Counted from the first letter of the stretch, positions 1-5,970 are shown. The stretch: DNA of 5,970 nucleotides from Chloroflexota bacterium (GCA_026389635.1 JAPLHM010000128.1:1-5970), one strand, 5' to 3'. Notes: generated from the sequence alone by a model not told the origin. Translations and numbers: made by a program.

Positions 1-450
1 GGCCGTCGAGGCCGGTATCATGCGTGACAGCATAATCGAGGCATAGGCATCCACCGTATTGAGCTTCTGATCGGGCGTGCCGAGCGAAGCTTTCTCCGAG
101 GCGATGCGGATATCGCAGCACAGAGCCAGTGTGAAACCTGCTCCCAGGCAGTAGCCGTTGACGGCGGCAATTAGCGGTTTCCTGATATTGGCCAGCTGCC
201 AGTCGTAATCGGCCTCCCAGTTCACTCCCAGTTCGATATGCTCGGGGTCGGTCAGGTCCGCCCCGGCGCAGAACGACCTTTCGCCTGAGCCGGTGACTAT
301 GCCCGCGTAAAGGTCATTATCAGCATCGAAGTCGTGCAGCGCCTTGATCAGCTGACGGCTGAGCTCCACGCTCATGGTATTCAGCTTATCAGGACGGTTA
401 AGCGTTATGTACGCGACATGATCCTTCTTCTCGTATATGAGAATAGACAT
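1..450 (-). CDS. Enoyl-CoA hydratase/isomerase (crotonase) family protein, 3' end cut by window edge
   Basis: The first 150 codons of a crotonase-fold protein are visible; the C-terminal part (families usually run to about 255-270 aa) lies beyond base 1. The start is ATG at 450, with GGGGAG at 462-457 and a 6-nt spacer. The N-terminus (VAYITLNRPDKLN, residues 12-24) is typical of the family. The first oxyanion-hole segment SFCAGADL is at 59-66 and the second, GYCLGAGF, at 99-106, followed by CCDIRIAS at 111-118. Crotonases act on acyl-CoA thioesters in the cytoplasm (hydration, isomerisation, hydrolysis and others). Oddly, the two positions that hold the hydratase glutamates (rat Glu144 and Glu164) align by eye with Thr107 and Asp127, and the usual glycine-rich PGAGG stretch is replaced by NTVDAYAS. 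The exact reaction is therefore uncertain and simple hydratase activity is doubtful. It follows a CoA-transferase gene by 60 bases, suggesting cotranscription and a shared CoA-ester pathway. Confidence 0.9.
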   Translation of the reverse strand, partial: MSILIYEKKDHVAYITLNRPDKLNTMSVELSRQLIKALHDFDADNDLYAGIVTGSGERSFCAGADLTDPEHIELGVNWEADYDWQLANIRKPLIAAVNGYCLGAGFTLALCCDIRIASEKASLGTPDQKLNTVDAYASIMLSRMIPASTA

Positions 451-462
451 ATGCTTCTCCCC

Positions 463-483
463 GGCCCGCAGTCCCTGCGGGCC
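463..483 (-). promoter_or_regulatory. Perfect 9-bp hairpin directly upstream of the crotonase ribosome binding site
   Basis: On the coding (minus) strand GGCCCGCAG (483-475), a 3-nt loop GGA, and CTGCGGGCC (471-463) form a perfect GC-rich stem. Its last base touches the GGGGAG Shine-Dalgarno of the downstream gene (462-457). No U-run follows, so it is not a classical intrinsic terminator. It could tune translation or mark an mRNA processing or stability boundary between the CoA-transferase and the crotonase; that role is inference. Confidence 0.6.
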
Positions 484-510
484 CAGTTGAAAAATTTTAT
501 TTCAGAGTTC

Positions 511-1719
511 TTAGAGTATGATCTTTTTTTCCTTGAAGTTCCCGATATCTTCCCAGCTGTATCCGAGCTCCAGCAGCACCTCCTCGGTGTGCTGGCCGAA
601 CTCGGGCGCGCCGAAGGGCGTACGCTCAGGGGTGCCCTTGAGCTGGATGGGGCAGCGGATACCTTTGACTTTACCATAGCCGAAATGATCGTACTCGATG
701 ATGTATCCGTTCTCCAGGGCCACAGGATCTTTGATGACCTCGGTAGGAGTCTGCGCCGGCGCCCAGATGAGGCCGTTCTCATCAAACCTGGGGGCGAAGT
801 AGTCACGCGGATGCCTGGCAAACTCGGCATCCAGCAGCTTGATCAACTCTCCGCTGGCCTTGCACCTGTCACCATGTGTAGGATACTTGGTAAGCCAGTC
901 TTCCCGGCCCACGCTTTTGCACACGCCCGGCCAGAAACGGTCGGTCTGCAGCATCTGGAACATGAACCATTTGTCGTCTTTGGCCGCATAAGTGTTGTAC
1001 AACGGGTTGCCCGCGGCAAACCTGGACTGCCTGCCCAATTCCATGTTGTAAACCAGCGCGCCCTGCACGTCGATACCTGCCACCCACATACCATTGCCGT
1101 AAAGCGATAACTCGACCAACTGGCCTTTGCCGGTCTTCTCCCTGGAATAAAGCGCCAGTGAAATGGCCCCCAGTGCAAAAACGCCGGTGGTGTTGTCGCC
1201 CATGGCCCCCCGTAGCGGGACAGCCGGGGTGCCCGGTTCACCCATGGTGGACATTATGCCCGAGCGCGTCCAGAAGGCTGTTTCGTCGAAAGCCTGCCAG
1301 TCGGCGCCCGGACCCTTTGAGCCATACCCTGTGATATTACAGTACACGATGCGGGGGTTCAGCTTGTTGAGCGTGTCATAATCCATCCTGGCCCGCTTGA
1401 GCGTGGAGGGCCGCAGGTTAGCCAGGAAGACATCGGCCTGCCCCACCATTTTGTGCATTATCTTACGGCTCTCTTCCTGCTTGAGATCGAGCGTGATACA
1501 GCGCTTGCTGCGGTTGGCCATCTCCCACATCCAGTTATACCCGATATCCAGCTCAGCAGGCAGTACACCCGATGAGAACATGGCTCTTAGCGGGTCTCCC
1601 TCAACCGGTTCCACCCTGACCACGTCGGCGCCGTGCTCGCCCAGCCACATGCCGCAGGTGGGGCCGGCAAACCAGGTGGAGAGCTCGACAACTTTGATTC
1701 CGTCCAGTGCTGATGCCAT
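511..1719 (-). CDS. CaiB/BaiF (class III) CoA-transferase family protein
   Basis: This 402-aa protein matches the usual length (about 390-430 aa) and features of class III CoA-transferases, which move CoA between carboxylates in the cytoplasm through acyl-aspartyl intermediates. Visible family marks are the N-terminus LDGIKVVELSTWFAGP (5-20), GADVVRVEPVEGDPLR (30-45), ITLDLK (75-80), ADVFLANLRP (95-104), NITGYGSKGP (128-137) and GAMGDNTTGVFALG (171-184). Asp175 in the MGD triplet corresponds to the catalytic aspartate (Asp169 of formyl-CoA transferase). TGKGQLVELSL (196-206) follows. The start is ATG 1719 because AGGAGG at 1733-1728 lies 8 nt before it and the family N-terminus begins there. 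An in-frame ATG at 1755 adds 12 non-conserved residues and lacks a Shine-Dalgarno. The donor and acceptor acids cannot be read from sequence. Neighbours, a permease upstream and a crotonase downstream, suggest activation of an imported acid. Family assignment is sure; substrate is not. Confidence 0.93.
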   Translation of the reverse strand: MASALDGIKVVELSTWFAGPTCGMWLGEHGADVVRVEPVEGDPLRAMFSSGVLPAELDIGYNWMWEMANRSKRCITLDLKQEESRKIMHKMVGQADVFLANLRPSTLKRARMDYDTLNKLNPRIVYCNITGYGSKGPGADWQAFDETAFWTRSGIMSTMGEPGTPAVPLRGAMGDNTTGVFALGAISLALYSREKTGKGQLVELSLYGNGMWVAGIDVQGALVYNMELGRQSRFAAGNPLYNTYAAKDDKWFMFQMLQTDRFWPGVCKSVGREDWLTKYPTHGDRCKASGELIKLLDAEFARHPRDYFAPRFDENGLIWAPAQTPTEVIKDPVALENGYIIEYDHFGYGKVKGIRCPIQLKGTPERTPFGAPEFGQHTEEVLLELGYSWEDIGNFKEKKIIL

Positions 1720-1909
1720 GTGACTATCCTCCTGGGGGTTTTCAATTTTCAGCATTTACTGCCCGGCAGATTGGCCGTTCCACCCGACCGGGTCAGGTTT
1801 TTCAGTTAAAGTGAAGGTTGTTGCCGGGATCCGGACATCCCTGTTGCAGGATCCGCCGGGCCCCGGCTTCATATTCAATCATCGCATATACACGAAAGGG
1901 CTTGCCCGT
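1720..1909 (-). other. 190-base intergenic region with GC-rich inverted repeats
   Basis: This spacer separates the permease stop from the CoA-transferase start. Bases 1823-1867 are rich in self-complementary pieces: GCCGGG at 1823-1828 can pair with CCCGGC at 1862-1867, GGATCC occurs at both 1827-1832 and 1849-1854, and GCCGG/CCGGC at 1855-1867 makes a small hairpin. Further tiny dyads are GGGC/GCCC (1898-1907) just after the permease stop and ACCC/GGGT (1782-1793). None has a good U-tract on the minus strand, so a terminator is not proven. I see no convincing sigma-70 promoter and no ORF. The gap may separate two transcription units. Confidence 0.4.
1728..1733 (-). promoter_or_regulatory. 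Shine-Dalgarno of the CoA-transferase gene (decides start)
   Basis: AGGAGG on the minus strand, 8 nt upstream of ATG 1719. It lies inside the reading frame that would be used from ATG 1755, so it argues for the shorter start. Confidence 0.8.
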
Positions 1910-3346
1910 TTATGATACCGAGAGTTTCTCTTCAGCCTCAGCCAGGGTGGCATCGGCAATCCTGGTCAGGTTGGCATCGAGGTCTATGCCCTTGCCCTTG
2001 AGATAGGCTTTACGGATTATGTACCAGACGGCGCCGATTACCAGGACACCCACGAAGGTTATTACAACCCATGGAATCTCGATTTTGTCCTTGGGCATCA
2101 CATCGGCATATATACCAAAGAGGAATATTAATCCTGAGGTGATCAAAGTGCCGATGAAGGTGAACCAGCGCCAAAAACCGTTGAATTTAATAATGGCCTT
2201 TTTATACAGGTCAGGCAGTTTTTTGGGTATGCGCAGCACGCACCACGCCAGCAGTATCTGTATAACCATTATGGACAGGATGGCCGCCAGCGCATACTTG
2301 TCGATAGTGGCCGACAGGCATATACCTGCAACTTCGATGAAGAGCACTATCAGTATGGCCATGTCGGGACTCTTGAACCTGGGATGCAGATGGGCTACCG
2401 CTTTGGGGAAGAGGCCGTCGCGCGCCCAGGCCAGCAGGTCGCGTCCCGCCGACCACGTTAGGGCATTGACGGTGGTGAGTATGGCGCCCATAGCCGCTAT
2501 GAAGATGATCCAGATACCCCAGCCCGGCATCAGCCTGGCTGCATCGAGCATAATGGCCGGCTTGCCCGCCTTTGCGGCGGCCTCGGCGCCCATGGATGCC
2601 ACGAGGGCAAAGGGCTGCAGAACGTAGAGTATGAGGATGATGATGAAGGCGATAATCAAAGCCAGCGGCAGGTTGCGCCGCGGGTTTTTGACATCGCCGC
2701 CGATGTCAGCCAGCGCCACCAGTCCCGCCCAGGACATACTGGCCAGTACCGTAACTATGATGAACCCCATGGCGCCCCCCGTGAACATGGGCGTCATGTT
2801 TACCGGGTTGTAGTTGGCCGAGCCGACTATGCCGAATATGATCATACCGACGACGAAGGCCAGGAACATGATACCCTGCACAATGCTGGCTATGCGCACG
2901 CCCAGGAAGTTGAGCAGCGCGAAGAAGGAGACGCACGTTAAAGGGAGGATGAGGGGATTGATGCTAAAGGACGGGTTGAACGACTGGATAAAGGCGGTGA
3001 CGTAATCCCCGAATCCGACCGAAACCAGGATATTGGAGGCTATCAGCGCCAGCACCGCCGCAAAGGAGACCATCGCCCCCCAGGCAGGTCCGGCCACCCT
3101 GGTTGCCGTCACGAAATTAGCCCCGGTCACCGGCAGGACGCCGGTAAGCTGCACCTCAAACAGCACAACGAAGAGCGCCGGTATGGCAGCGGCCGCGTAG
3201 GCTAAGTAAACGCTGGGGCCGGTCATACCGGCCAGCATGGGCACCATCACGAAGATCGCGGCTCCGACCACCAGGCCAGTGATCATCGCCACCGCCTGGA
3301 ACAGCCCCACCTTTCTTTGCATGATTTCGATTTTTTGTTCTGCCAA
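1910..3346 (-). CDS. APC-superfamily amino acid/amine permease
   Basis: A 478-aa integral inner-membrane protein with about 12 hydrophobic segments, the usual size of the amino acid-polyamine-organocation family of secondary transporters. TM1 carries ITGLVVGAAIFVMVP (22-36), the glycine-rich broken helix that contacts substrate in this family. After TM6 comes GGDVKNPRRNLPLAL (216-230), the conserved NPxRxxP loop. Residues 299-320 (SAGRDLLAWARDGLFPKAV and following) match the classic R-x-ARDG-x-P loop between TM8 and TM9. The C-terminal tail, from about 450, is hydrophilic and acidic. I chose TTG 3346 as start because AAGGAGG (3359-3353) sits 6 nt upstream; a TTG at 3352 directly abuts that site, and ATG 3322 is too far. 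The substrate is not determinable; members import amino acids, amines or related compounds with a proton or by exchange. Downstream CoA-ester enzymes make an acid destined for CoA activation possible, as inference. Confidence 0.9.
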   Translation of the reverse strand: MAEQKIEIMQRKVGLFQAVAMITGLVVGAAIFVMVPMLAGMTGPSVYLAYAAAAIPALFVVLFEVQLTGVLPVTGANFVTATRVAGPAWGAMVSFAAVLALIASNILVSVGFGDYVTAFIQSFNPSFSINPLILPLTCVSFFALLNFLGVRIASIVQGIMFLAFVVGMIIFGIVGSANYNPVNMTPMFTGGAMGFIIVTVLASMSWAGLVALADIGGDVKNPRRNLPLALIIAFIIILILYVLQPFALVASMGAEAAAKAGKPAIMLDAARLMPGWGIWIIFIAAMGAILTTVNALTWSAGRDLLAWARDGLFPKAVAHLHPRFKSPDMAILIVLFIEVAGICLSATIDKYALAAILSIMVIQILLAWCVLRIPKKLPDLYKKAIIKFNGFWRWFTFIGTLITSGLIFLFGIYADVMPKDKIEIPWVVITFVGVLVIGAVWYIIRKAYLKGKGIDLDANLTRIADATLAEAEEKLSVS

Positions 3347-3352
3347 GTTCAA

Positions 3353-3359
3353 CCTCCTT
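3353..3359 (-). promoter_or_regulatory. Strong Shine-Dalgarno of the permease gene (decides TTG start)
   Basis: AAGGAGG on the minus strand. The TTG at 3352 touches it with no spacer, while the in-frame TTG at 3346 has a 6-nt spacer, so initiation is expected at 3346. Confidence 0.8.
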
Positions 3360-3415
3360 AATAAAATATTCTGCTTAATCAGAGTAAACCCGTTGAATGC
3401 CTGTTATTTTCTGCG

Positions 3416-3424
3416 CACCTCCTT
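3416..3424 (-). promoter_or_regulatory. Orphan 9-nt Shine-Dalgarno sequence
   Basis: The minus strand reads AAGGAGGTG, a full match to the anti-Shine-Dalgarno tail of 16S rRNA. No ATG, GTG or TTG opens a useful frame 5-10 nt downstream; the GTG inside the motif gives only four codons. It lies between the DivPAP2 stop and the permease leader. It may be a relic, chance, or a ribosome standby or leader element. The rest of this 132-base spacer shows no clear terminator. Confidence 0.4.
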
Positions 3425-3478
3425 GACCGTATCATGTTTTTCCCAGTGCTTCCTCCGGTTGCAGATCCAGCAATATGG

Positions 3479-3949
3479 TTACGTCCAGGGCCAGGTGAAG
3501 AGTATGCCCAGCACGATGCCCAGCATGGCCCCGGCGAACACCTCCCACTTGGTGTGGCCGATGATCTCGGCCAGCCGCTGGCTGAACTCTTTGTCGCCCT
3601 TGAAAAGCTCGTCCAGCATCTTGTTGAGCATGGTAGAGTGGTAGCCGACGGTGCGCCGCACGCCGGCTGCGTCGTACATCACTATGAAGGCCACCGCCAG
3701 AGAGATGGCGAACAGGGGTGAATCGAAACCGTACATCAGACCGATGGTGGTGGCCAGGGCGGTCATGAGGGCCGAGTGCGCAGAGGGCATGCCACCCGGG
3801 CTCCAAATGTAAGAGACGTCCAGCTTTTTCTCGCGCACGAAATTTATGAGGGTCTTGAGCGCCTGTGCCACGAACCATGCCACCAGCGGCACCCAGATGG
3901 CCTTCCAGGCCGACGAACCGTCAACCGCCTGGCTCATCATCCAGTTCAT
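3479..3949 (-). CDS. Divergent PAP2 (DivPAP2, DUF212/YuiD-like) family membrane protein
   Basis: A 156-aa protein of normal family length with about four membrane segments (roughly 15-37, 59-75, 78-93 and 133-152). Hallmarks of the DUF212/DivPAP2 family are GGMPSAHSA (52-60), GFDSPLFAISLA (74-85), the YDAAGVRRTVG block (92-102), LN (108-109) and EIIGHTKWEVFAGAMLG (128-144). Positions echo the three PAP2 phosphatase motifs: K32-x6-R39 (C1-like), PSAH at 55-58 (C2-like) and R98-x5-H104 (C3-like). A membrane lipid-phosphate phosphatase role is thus plausible, but to my knowledge no reaction is firmly established for this family. ATG 3949 overlaps the TGA of the upstream PlsY-like gene as ATGA, implying translational coupling, and the G-rich end of that gene supplies the ribosome binding region. 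In-frame ATGs at 3940 and 3937 are less likely starts. Confidence 0.92.
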   Translation of the reverse strand: MNWMMSQAVDGSSAWKAIWVPLVAWFVAQALKTLINFVREKKLDVSYIWSPGGMPSAHSALMTALATTIGLMYGFDSPLFAISLAVAFIVMYDAAGVRRTVGYHSTMLNKMLDELFKGDKEFSQRLAEIIGHTKWEVFAGAMLGIVLGILFTWPWT

Positions 3950-4605
3950 GCAGCCCCCCCCACCCGCGGCCTCAGCGGGGCGCCCGGCCTGTATTTAACC
4001 TGTAGCGCCTTGACCGTCATCAGCAGTCCCAGCAGCAGGGGATAGACAATAAGTAATTGGTAGGCCGTGAACGGCGGCGGCAGTGAGGGCGTGACTATTA
4101 AAATGGGAGGTATCGAAATATTGGACCACTGAAAGGCAAATAGTAAAACGGAGATGGTTAAAAGGCCCATGCCGAAGCTTGAGCTTGAGTTTTTGATCCT
4201 CCATGCCAACAGTGCCGCGACCGCAGCCCCGGTCAGCGTGGGCACGCTGCAAATGGCCACCAGCACGCCGCCGATAACCGTGGCGCCGCGCCCGCCCTGG
4301 AACCTCAGGAAGATGGACCACTGGTGGCTGACAATGGCTATGGCGCCCGCCAGCATGACCGTCAGCGGACCGGCCTTGAGCCACTGGGCGATCAGCACCG
4401 CCAGCGCCGCCTTGCCGATATCCATAACGACCACGGTCATAAAGGGAAGCAGGCCTACCCTGCGGTAGACCGCGGCAGCGCTGATCTTGCCATCCGGCTC
4501 ATCCCTGATATCTACCTTTCCCGCAAACATGGCAACTATCAAAGCCGAAGGTATTGCGCCCAGCAAAAGGGCGATGGGGATGCAGAGCAGACTGTAATCA
4601 TTCAT
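3946..4605 (-). CDS. PlsY-like glycerol-3-phosphate acyltransferase family membrane protein (divergent)
   Basis: A 219-aa protein of PlsY size with several hydrophobic segments. PlsY moves an acyl group from acyl-phosphate to glycerol-3-phosphate at the inner membrane, giving lysophosphatidate. Family marks in order are LLLGAIPSALIVA (13-25, normally GSIP), the first loop VDIRDEPDGKISAAAVYRR (31-49), MDIGKAALAV (61-70, normally LDxxKG) and SHQWSIFLRFQGGRGATVIGG (93-113, normally GHxxPxFLxFxGGKGVAT). His94, Asp62, Lys65 and GGRG remain, but the SGNIGATN motif reads DGKISAAA, so several normally invariant polar residues are lost and activity may differ. I favour ATG 4605 because the N-terminus then matches family length and the first helix starts at once. 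ATG 4626 adds seven residues (MPGLATK); neither has a clear Shine-Dalgarno, so coupling to the upstream MFS gene (stop at 4643) is likely. The stop overlaps the DivPAP2 start. Confidence 0.85.
   Translation of the reverse strand: MNDYSLLCIPIALLLGAIPSALIVAMFAGKVDIRDEPDGKISAAAVYRRVGLLPFMTVVVMDIGKAALAVLIAQWLKAGPLTVMLAGAIAIVSHQWSIFLRFQGGRGATVIGGVLVAICSVPTLTGAAVAALLAWRIKNSSSSFGMGLLTISVLLFAFQWSNISIPPILIVTPSLPPPFTAYQLLIVYPLLLGLLMTVKALQVKYRPGAPLRPRVGGAA
3954..3961 (-). repeat. Run of eight Gs at the PlsY-like/DivPAP2 junction
   Basis: Eight consecutive Cs on the plus strand, read as G8 on the coding strand, cover the last codons of the PlsY-like gene (Val-Gly-Gly-Ala) and end 4 nt before the DivPAP2 ATG. 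The run probably acts as the Shine-Dalgarno region of DivPAP2. Homopolymers of this length are prone to slippage and to sequencing error. Confidence 0.85.
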
Positions 4606-4642
4606 TTTTGTAGCTAAACCCGGCATGTTTGAGGGCAGTATA

Positions 4643-5970
4643 TCACAAAATTTCAGACCCCGGTCCGGGCTCCGCCCTGTGCCTCACGTCTAAGGTCAGG
4701 AACTCGCGCGCCTCCTTTGATAGCGCCAGACCGATGGACATGGCCAGCACCAGCAGGCCGCAGGTGGCGTATATCACTGGTATGTTCTTGTTGGCCATAT
4801 CCGCAATCACACCGGCGATGCCCATTCCGATGGGGGCCAGGCCGCTGGTCAGCGTGCCCAGCAGTCCGAACACGCGGCCGCGTATCTCTGATGAAGCCGC
4901 CAACTGGATAACGGTGGTGGTCTTGACGATGAATATGCCGGCCGTCAGCCCGATCATGGTAACGACGCCCAGCACTATGAATGGCTGGGTTATGAATCCT
5001 ACGATGCCCAACGAGACGGAGGCGCCCAACAGTGAAAGAATGATCAGGTCGCTCTGAGCCTTACCGCGCACGTTGACCCCGCCGGCAATCAGGTAGCCGA
5101 CCACCGAGCCCAGTCCCACGGCAGCCAGCAGGTAGCCGTACCACGAGGCGTTCTGCTTTAGATAGTCTTCCACGTAAAAGGGCAGCAGCAGCAGCATGGG
5201 CGCGATGAGCAGGTGCAGCAGCGCCGCCGCCAGGAAGAGAATGCGCATGCCTTTCTCATTCCACACGTAAACCAGGCCCTCCTTGGTATCCTGGATAAAG
5301 GCCTTCCAGGCCTCGCCCGATTTCCTCTCCGGCTTGGGCGGTGGCCGTGGTATGCTGATGAACGATTCAGTGCCCGCTGCGTATATGTAGGTGGCGCTGT
5401 TGATGAGAAAGAGCAGGGGCGCACCGGTGATGCTGAAGATAAGGCCTCCCAACCCCTGGCCCAGGAACATGGCCAGGAAGATGGCGAACTGGTTGAGCGA
5501 ATTGGCTACATTGAGCTTTTCCTTGGGCACCAGGTCGGGTATGGCTGCGGACATGGCCGGGGTGAAGAATGCAAATATGATGGCGCCCAGTGTGGCCACG
5601 ATGAACATCCAGGTGATATTAATGGCGCCGGCATGGGGCGTGAGGTAGACAAAGGAGAAAAAAGCGAAGTTGCCCTGCGGATCGGTGGTGATCAGGCCGG
5701 TGGCCCAGATCAGGAAGAACATGAGCGCCGCCAGCGAGAATACCAGTATGCCCTGGATGAAGTCGCTATAGACGATGATCTTCTTGCGGGAGAAGAGGTC
5801 CGCGAAGGTGCCGCCCATAGGGCCCAGCAGCACACCGGGCAGGGTGGAGAAGAGCATCATAGCCCCCATCAGGCTGGCCGACTCGGTGGCCTGCTTGATG
5901 TAGAAGAGCATGCCCACGTTGAAGTAGCGCTGCCCGATCTGGCTGACGAGCTGCCCCTGCCAGAGCAGCA
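4643..5970 (-). CDS. MFS transporter (MFS_3/drug-exporter-like), 5' end cut by window edge
   Basis: The frame is open to the right edge, so the gene starts beyond 5970. Although a GTG at 5917 is available, the 17 upstream codons read LLWQGQLVSQIGQRYFN, the typical first helix of this exporter group. About 441 residues are visible; probably 10-20 N-terminal ones are missing. Motif A of the major facilitator superfamily is seen as GGTFADLFSRKK (52-63 of the visible part), followed by about ten more hydrophobic segments, a central hydrophilic loop after the sixth helix (around PRPPPKPERKSGEAWKAF) and a polar C-terminal tail ending in GPGSEIL. An extended TM3-TM4 loop with DPQGN is visible. Such proteins usually expel drugs, siderophores or other small molecules using the proton gradient; the substrate is not deducible. 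It is upstream of and probably cotranscribed with the PlsY-like gene (16-37 bases apart, depending on its start). Confidence 0.9.
   Translation of the reverse strand, partial: LLWQGQLVSQIGQRYFNVGMLFYIKQATESASLMGAMMLFSTLPGVLLGPMGGTFADLFSRKKIIVYSDFIQGILVFSLAALMFFLIWATGLITTDPQGNFAFFSFVYLTPHAGAINITWMFIVATLGAIIFAFFTPAMSAAIPDLVPKEKLNVANSLNQFAIFLAMFLGQGLGGLIFSITGAPLLFLINSATYIYAAGTESFISIPRPPPKPERKSGEAWKAFIQDTKEGLVYVWNEKGMRILFLAAALLHLLIAPMLLLLPFYVEDYLKQNASWYGYLLAAVGLGSVVGYLIAGGVNVRGKAQSDLIILSLLGASVSLGIVGFITQPFIVLGVVTMIGLTAGIFIVKTTTVIQLAASSEIRGRVFGLLGTLTSGLAPIGMGIAGVIADMANKNIPVIYATCGLLVLAMSIGLALSKEAREFLTLDVRHRAEPGPGSEIL

Noticed and set aside
334..1110. Long plus-strand open frame of 258 codons
   Set aside because: It lies antisense across the crotonase start and most of the CoA-transferase; both minus-strand proteins have clear family motifs while the plus-strand translation shows none.
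1717..1755. ATG 1755 as start of the CoA-transferase gene
   Set aside because: The extra 12 residues are not family-like, and AGGAGG at 1733-1728 lies within them, pointing to ATG 1719.
2019..2627. Plus-strand open frame of 202 codons
   Set aside because: Antisense shadow of the permease gene, with no recognisable motif and no independent support.
3353..3393. Possible sigma-70 promoter (TTTACT and TTTATT spaced 17 nt) before the permease
   Set aside because: Matches are weak and the implied start of transcription would fall on the Shine-Dalgarno, leaving no leader for ribosome binding.
4629..5057. Plus-strand open frame of 142 codons
   Set aside because: Antisense to the MFS gene end, with no domain signal; explained by codon bias of the real gene.
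5183..5196. Short CAG repeat on the plus strand
   Set aside because: It simply encodes a run of leucines in a membrane helix of the MFS protein; it is too short to be a notable repeat.
5915..5917. GTG as the start of the MFS gene
   Set aside because: The frame continues upstream to the window edge and encodes a typical first-helix sequence (WQGQLVSQIG), so the true start is outside.

Overview
The window is bacterial. It carries strong Shine-Dalgarno sites, TTG/GTG/ATG starts, and the bacterial lipid proteins PlsY-like and DivPAP2. All six recognisable genes lie on the minus strand, tightly spaced from high to low coordinates. The moderately GC-rich sequence, and the combination of a CaiB/BaiF CoA-transferase and a crotonase with PlsY-like and DivPAP2 genes, reminds me of Chloroflexota such as Dehalococcoidia. 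That taxonomic guess is inference of low confidence; no rRNA or marker gene is present.

In transcription order (high to low coordinates), the window starts inside an MFS exporter whose N-terminus is cut by the right edge (4643-5970). Next come a divergent PlsY-like membrane acyltransferase (3946-4605, alternative start 4626) and a DivPAP2-family membrane protein (3479-3949). The last two overlap by four bases (ATGA) beside a run of eight Gs on the coding strand. A 132-base gap holding two strong Shine-Dalgarno sequences, one with no gene behind it, leads to an APC-type amino acid permease starting with TTG (1910-3346). A 190-base gap with GC-rich inverted repeats separates it from a CaiB/BaiF-family CoA-transferase (511-1719). 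A 60-base gap with a perfect 9-bp hairpin precedes an enoyl-CoA hydratase/isomerase-family protein cut by the left edge (1-450).

Two functional groups can be inferred. The PlsY-like/DivPAP2 pair looks like a translationally coupled lipid-phosphate module (acyl transfer plus phosphatase-like chemistry). The permease, CoA-transferase and crotonase could form an uptake, CoA-activation and acyl-CoA transformation module for an unidentified carboxylate or amino acid. Both groups contain a family member with unusual key positions: the PlsY-like protein has lost most of the SGNIGATN-type motif, and the crotonase lacks both classical hydratase glutamates. I see no mobile element, CRISPR array, tRNA or rRNA, and nothing that clearly amounts to a new system.
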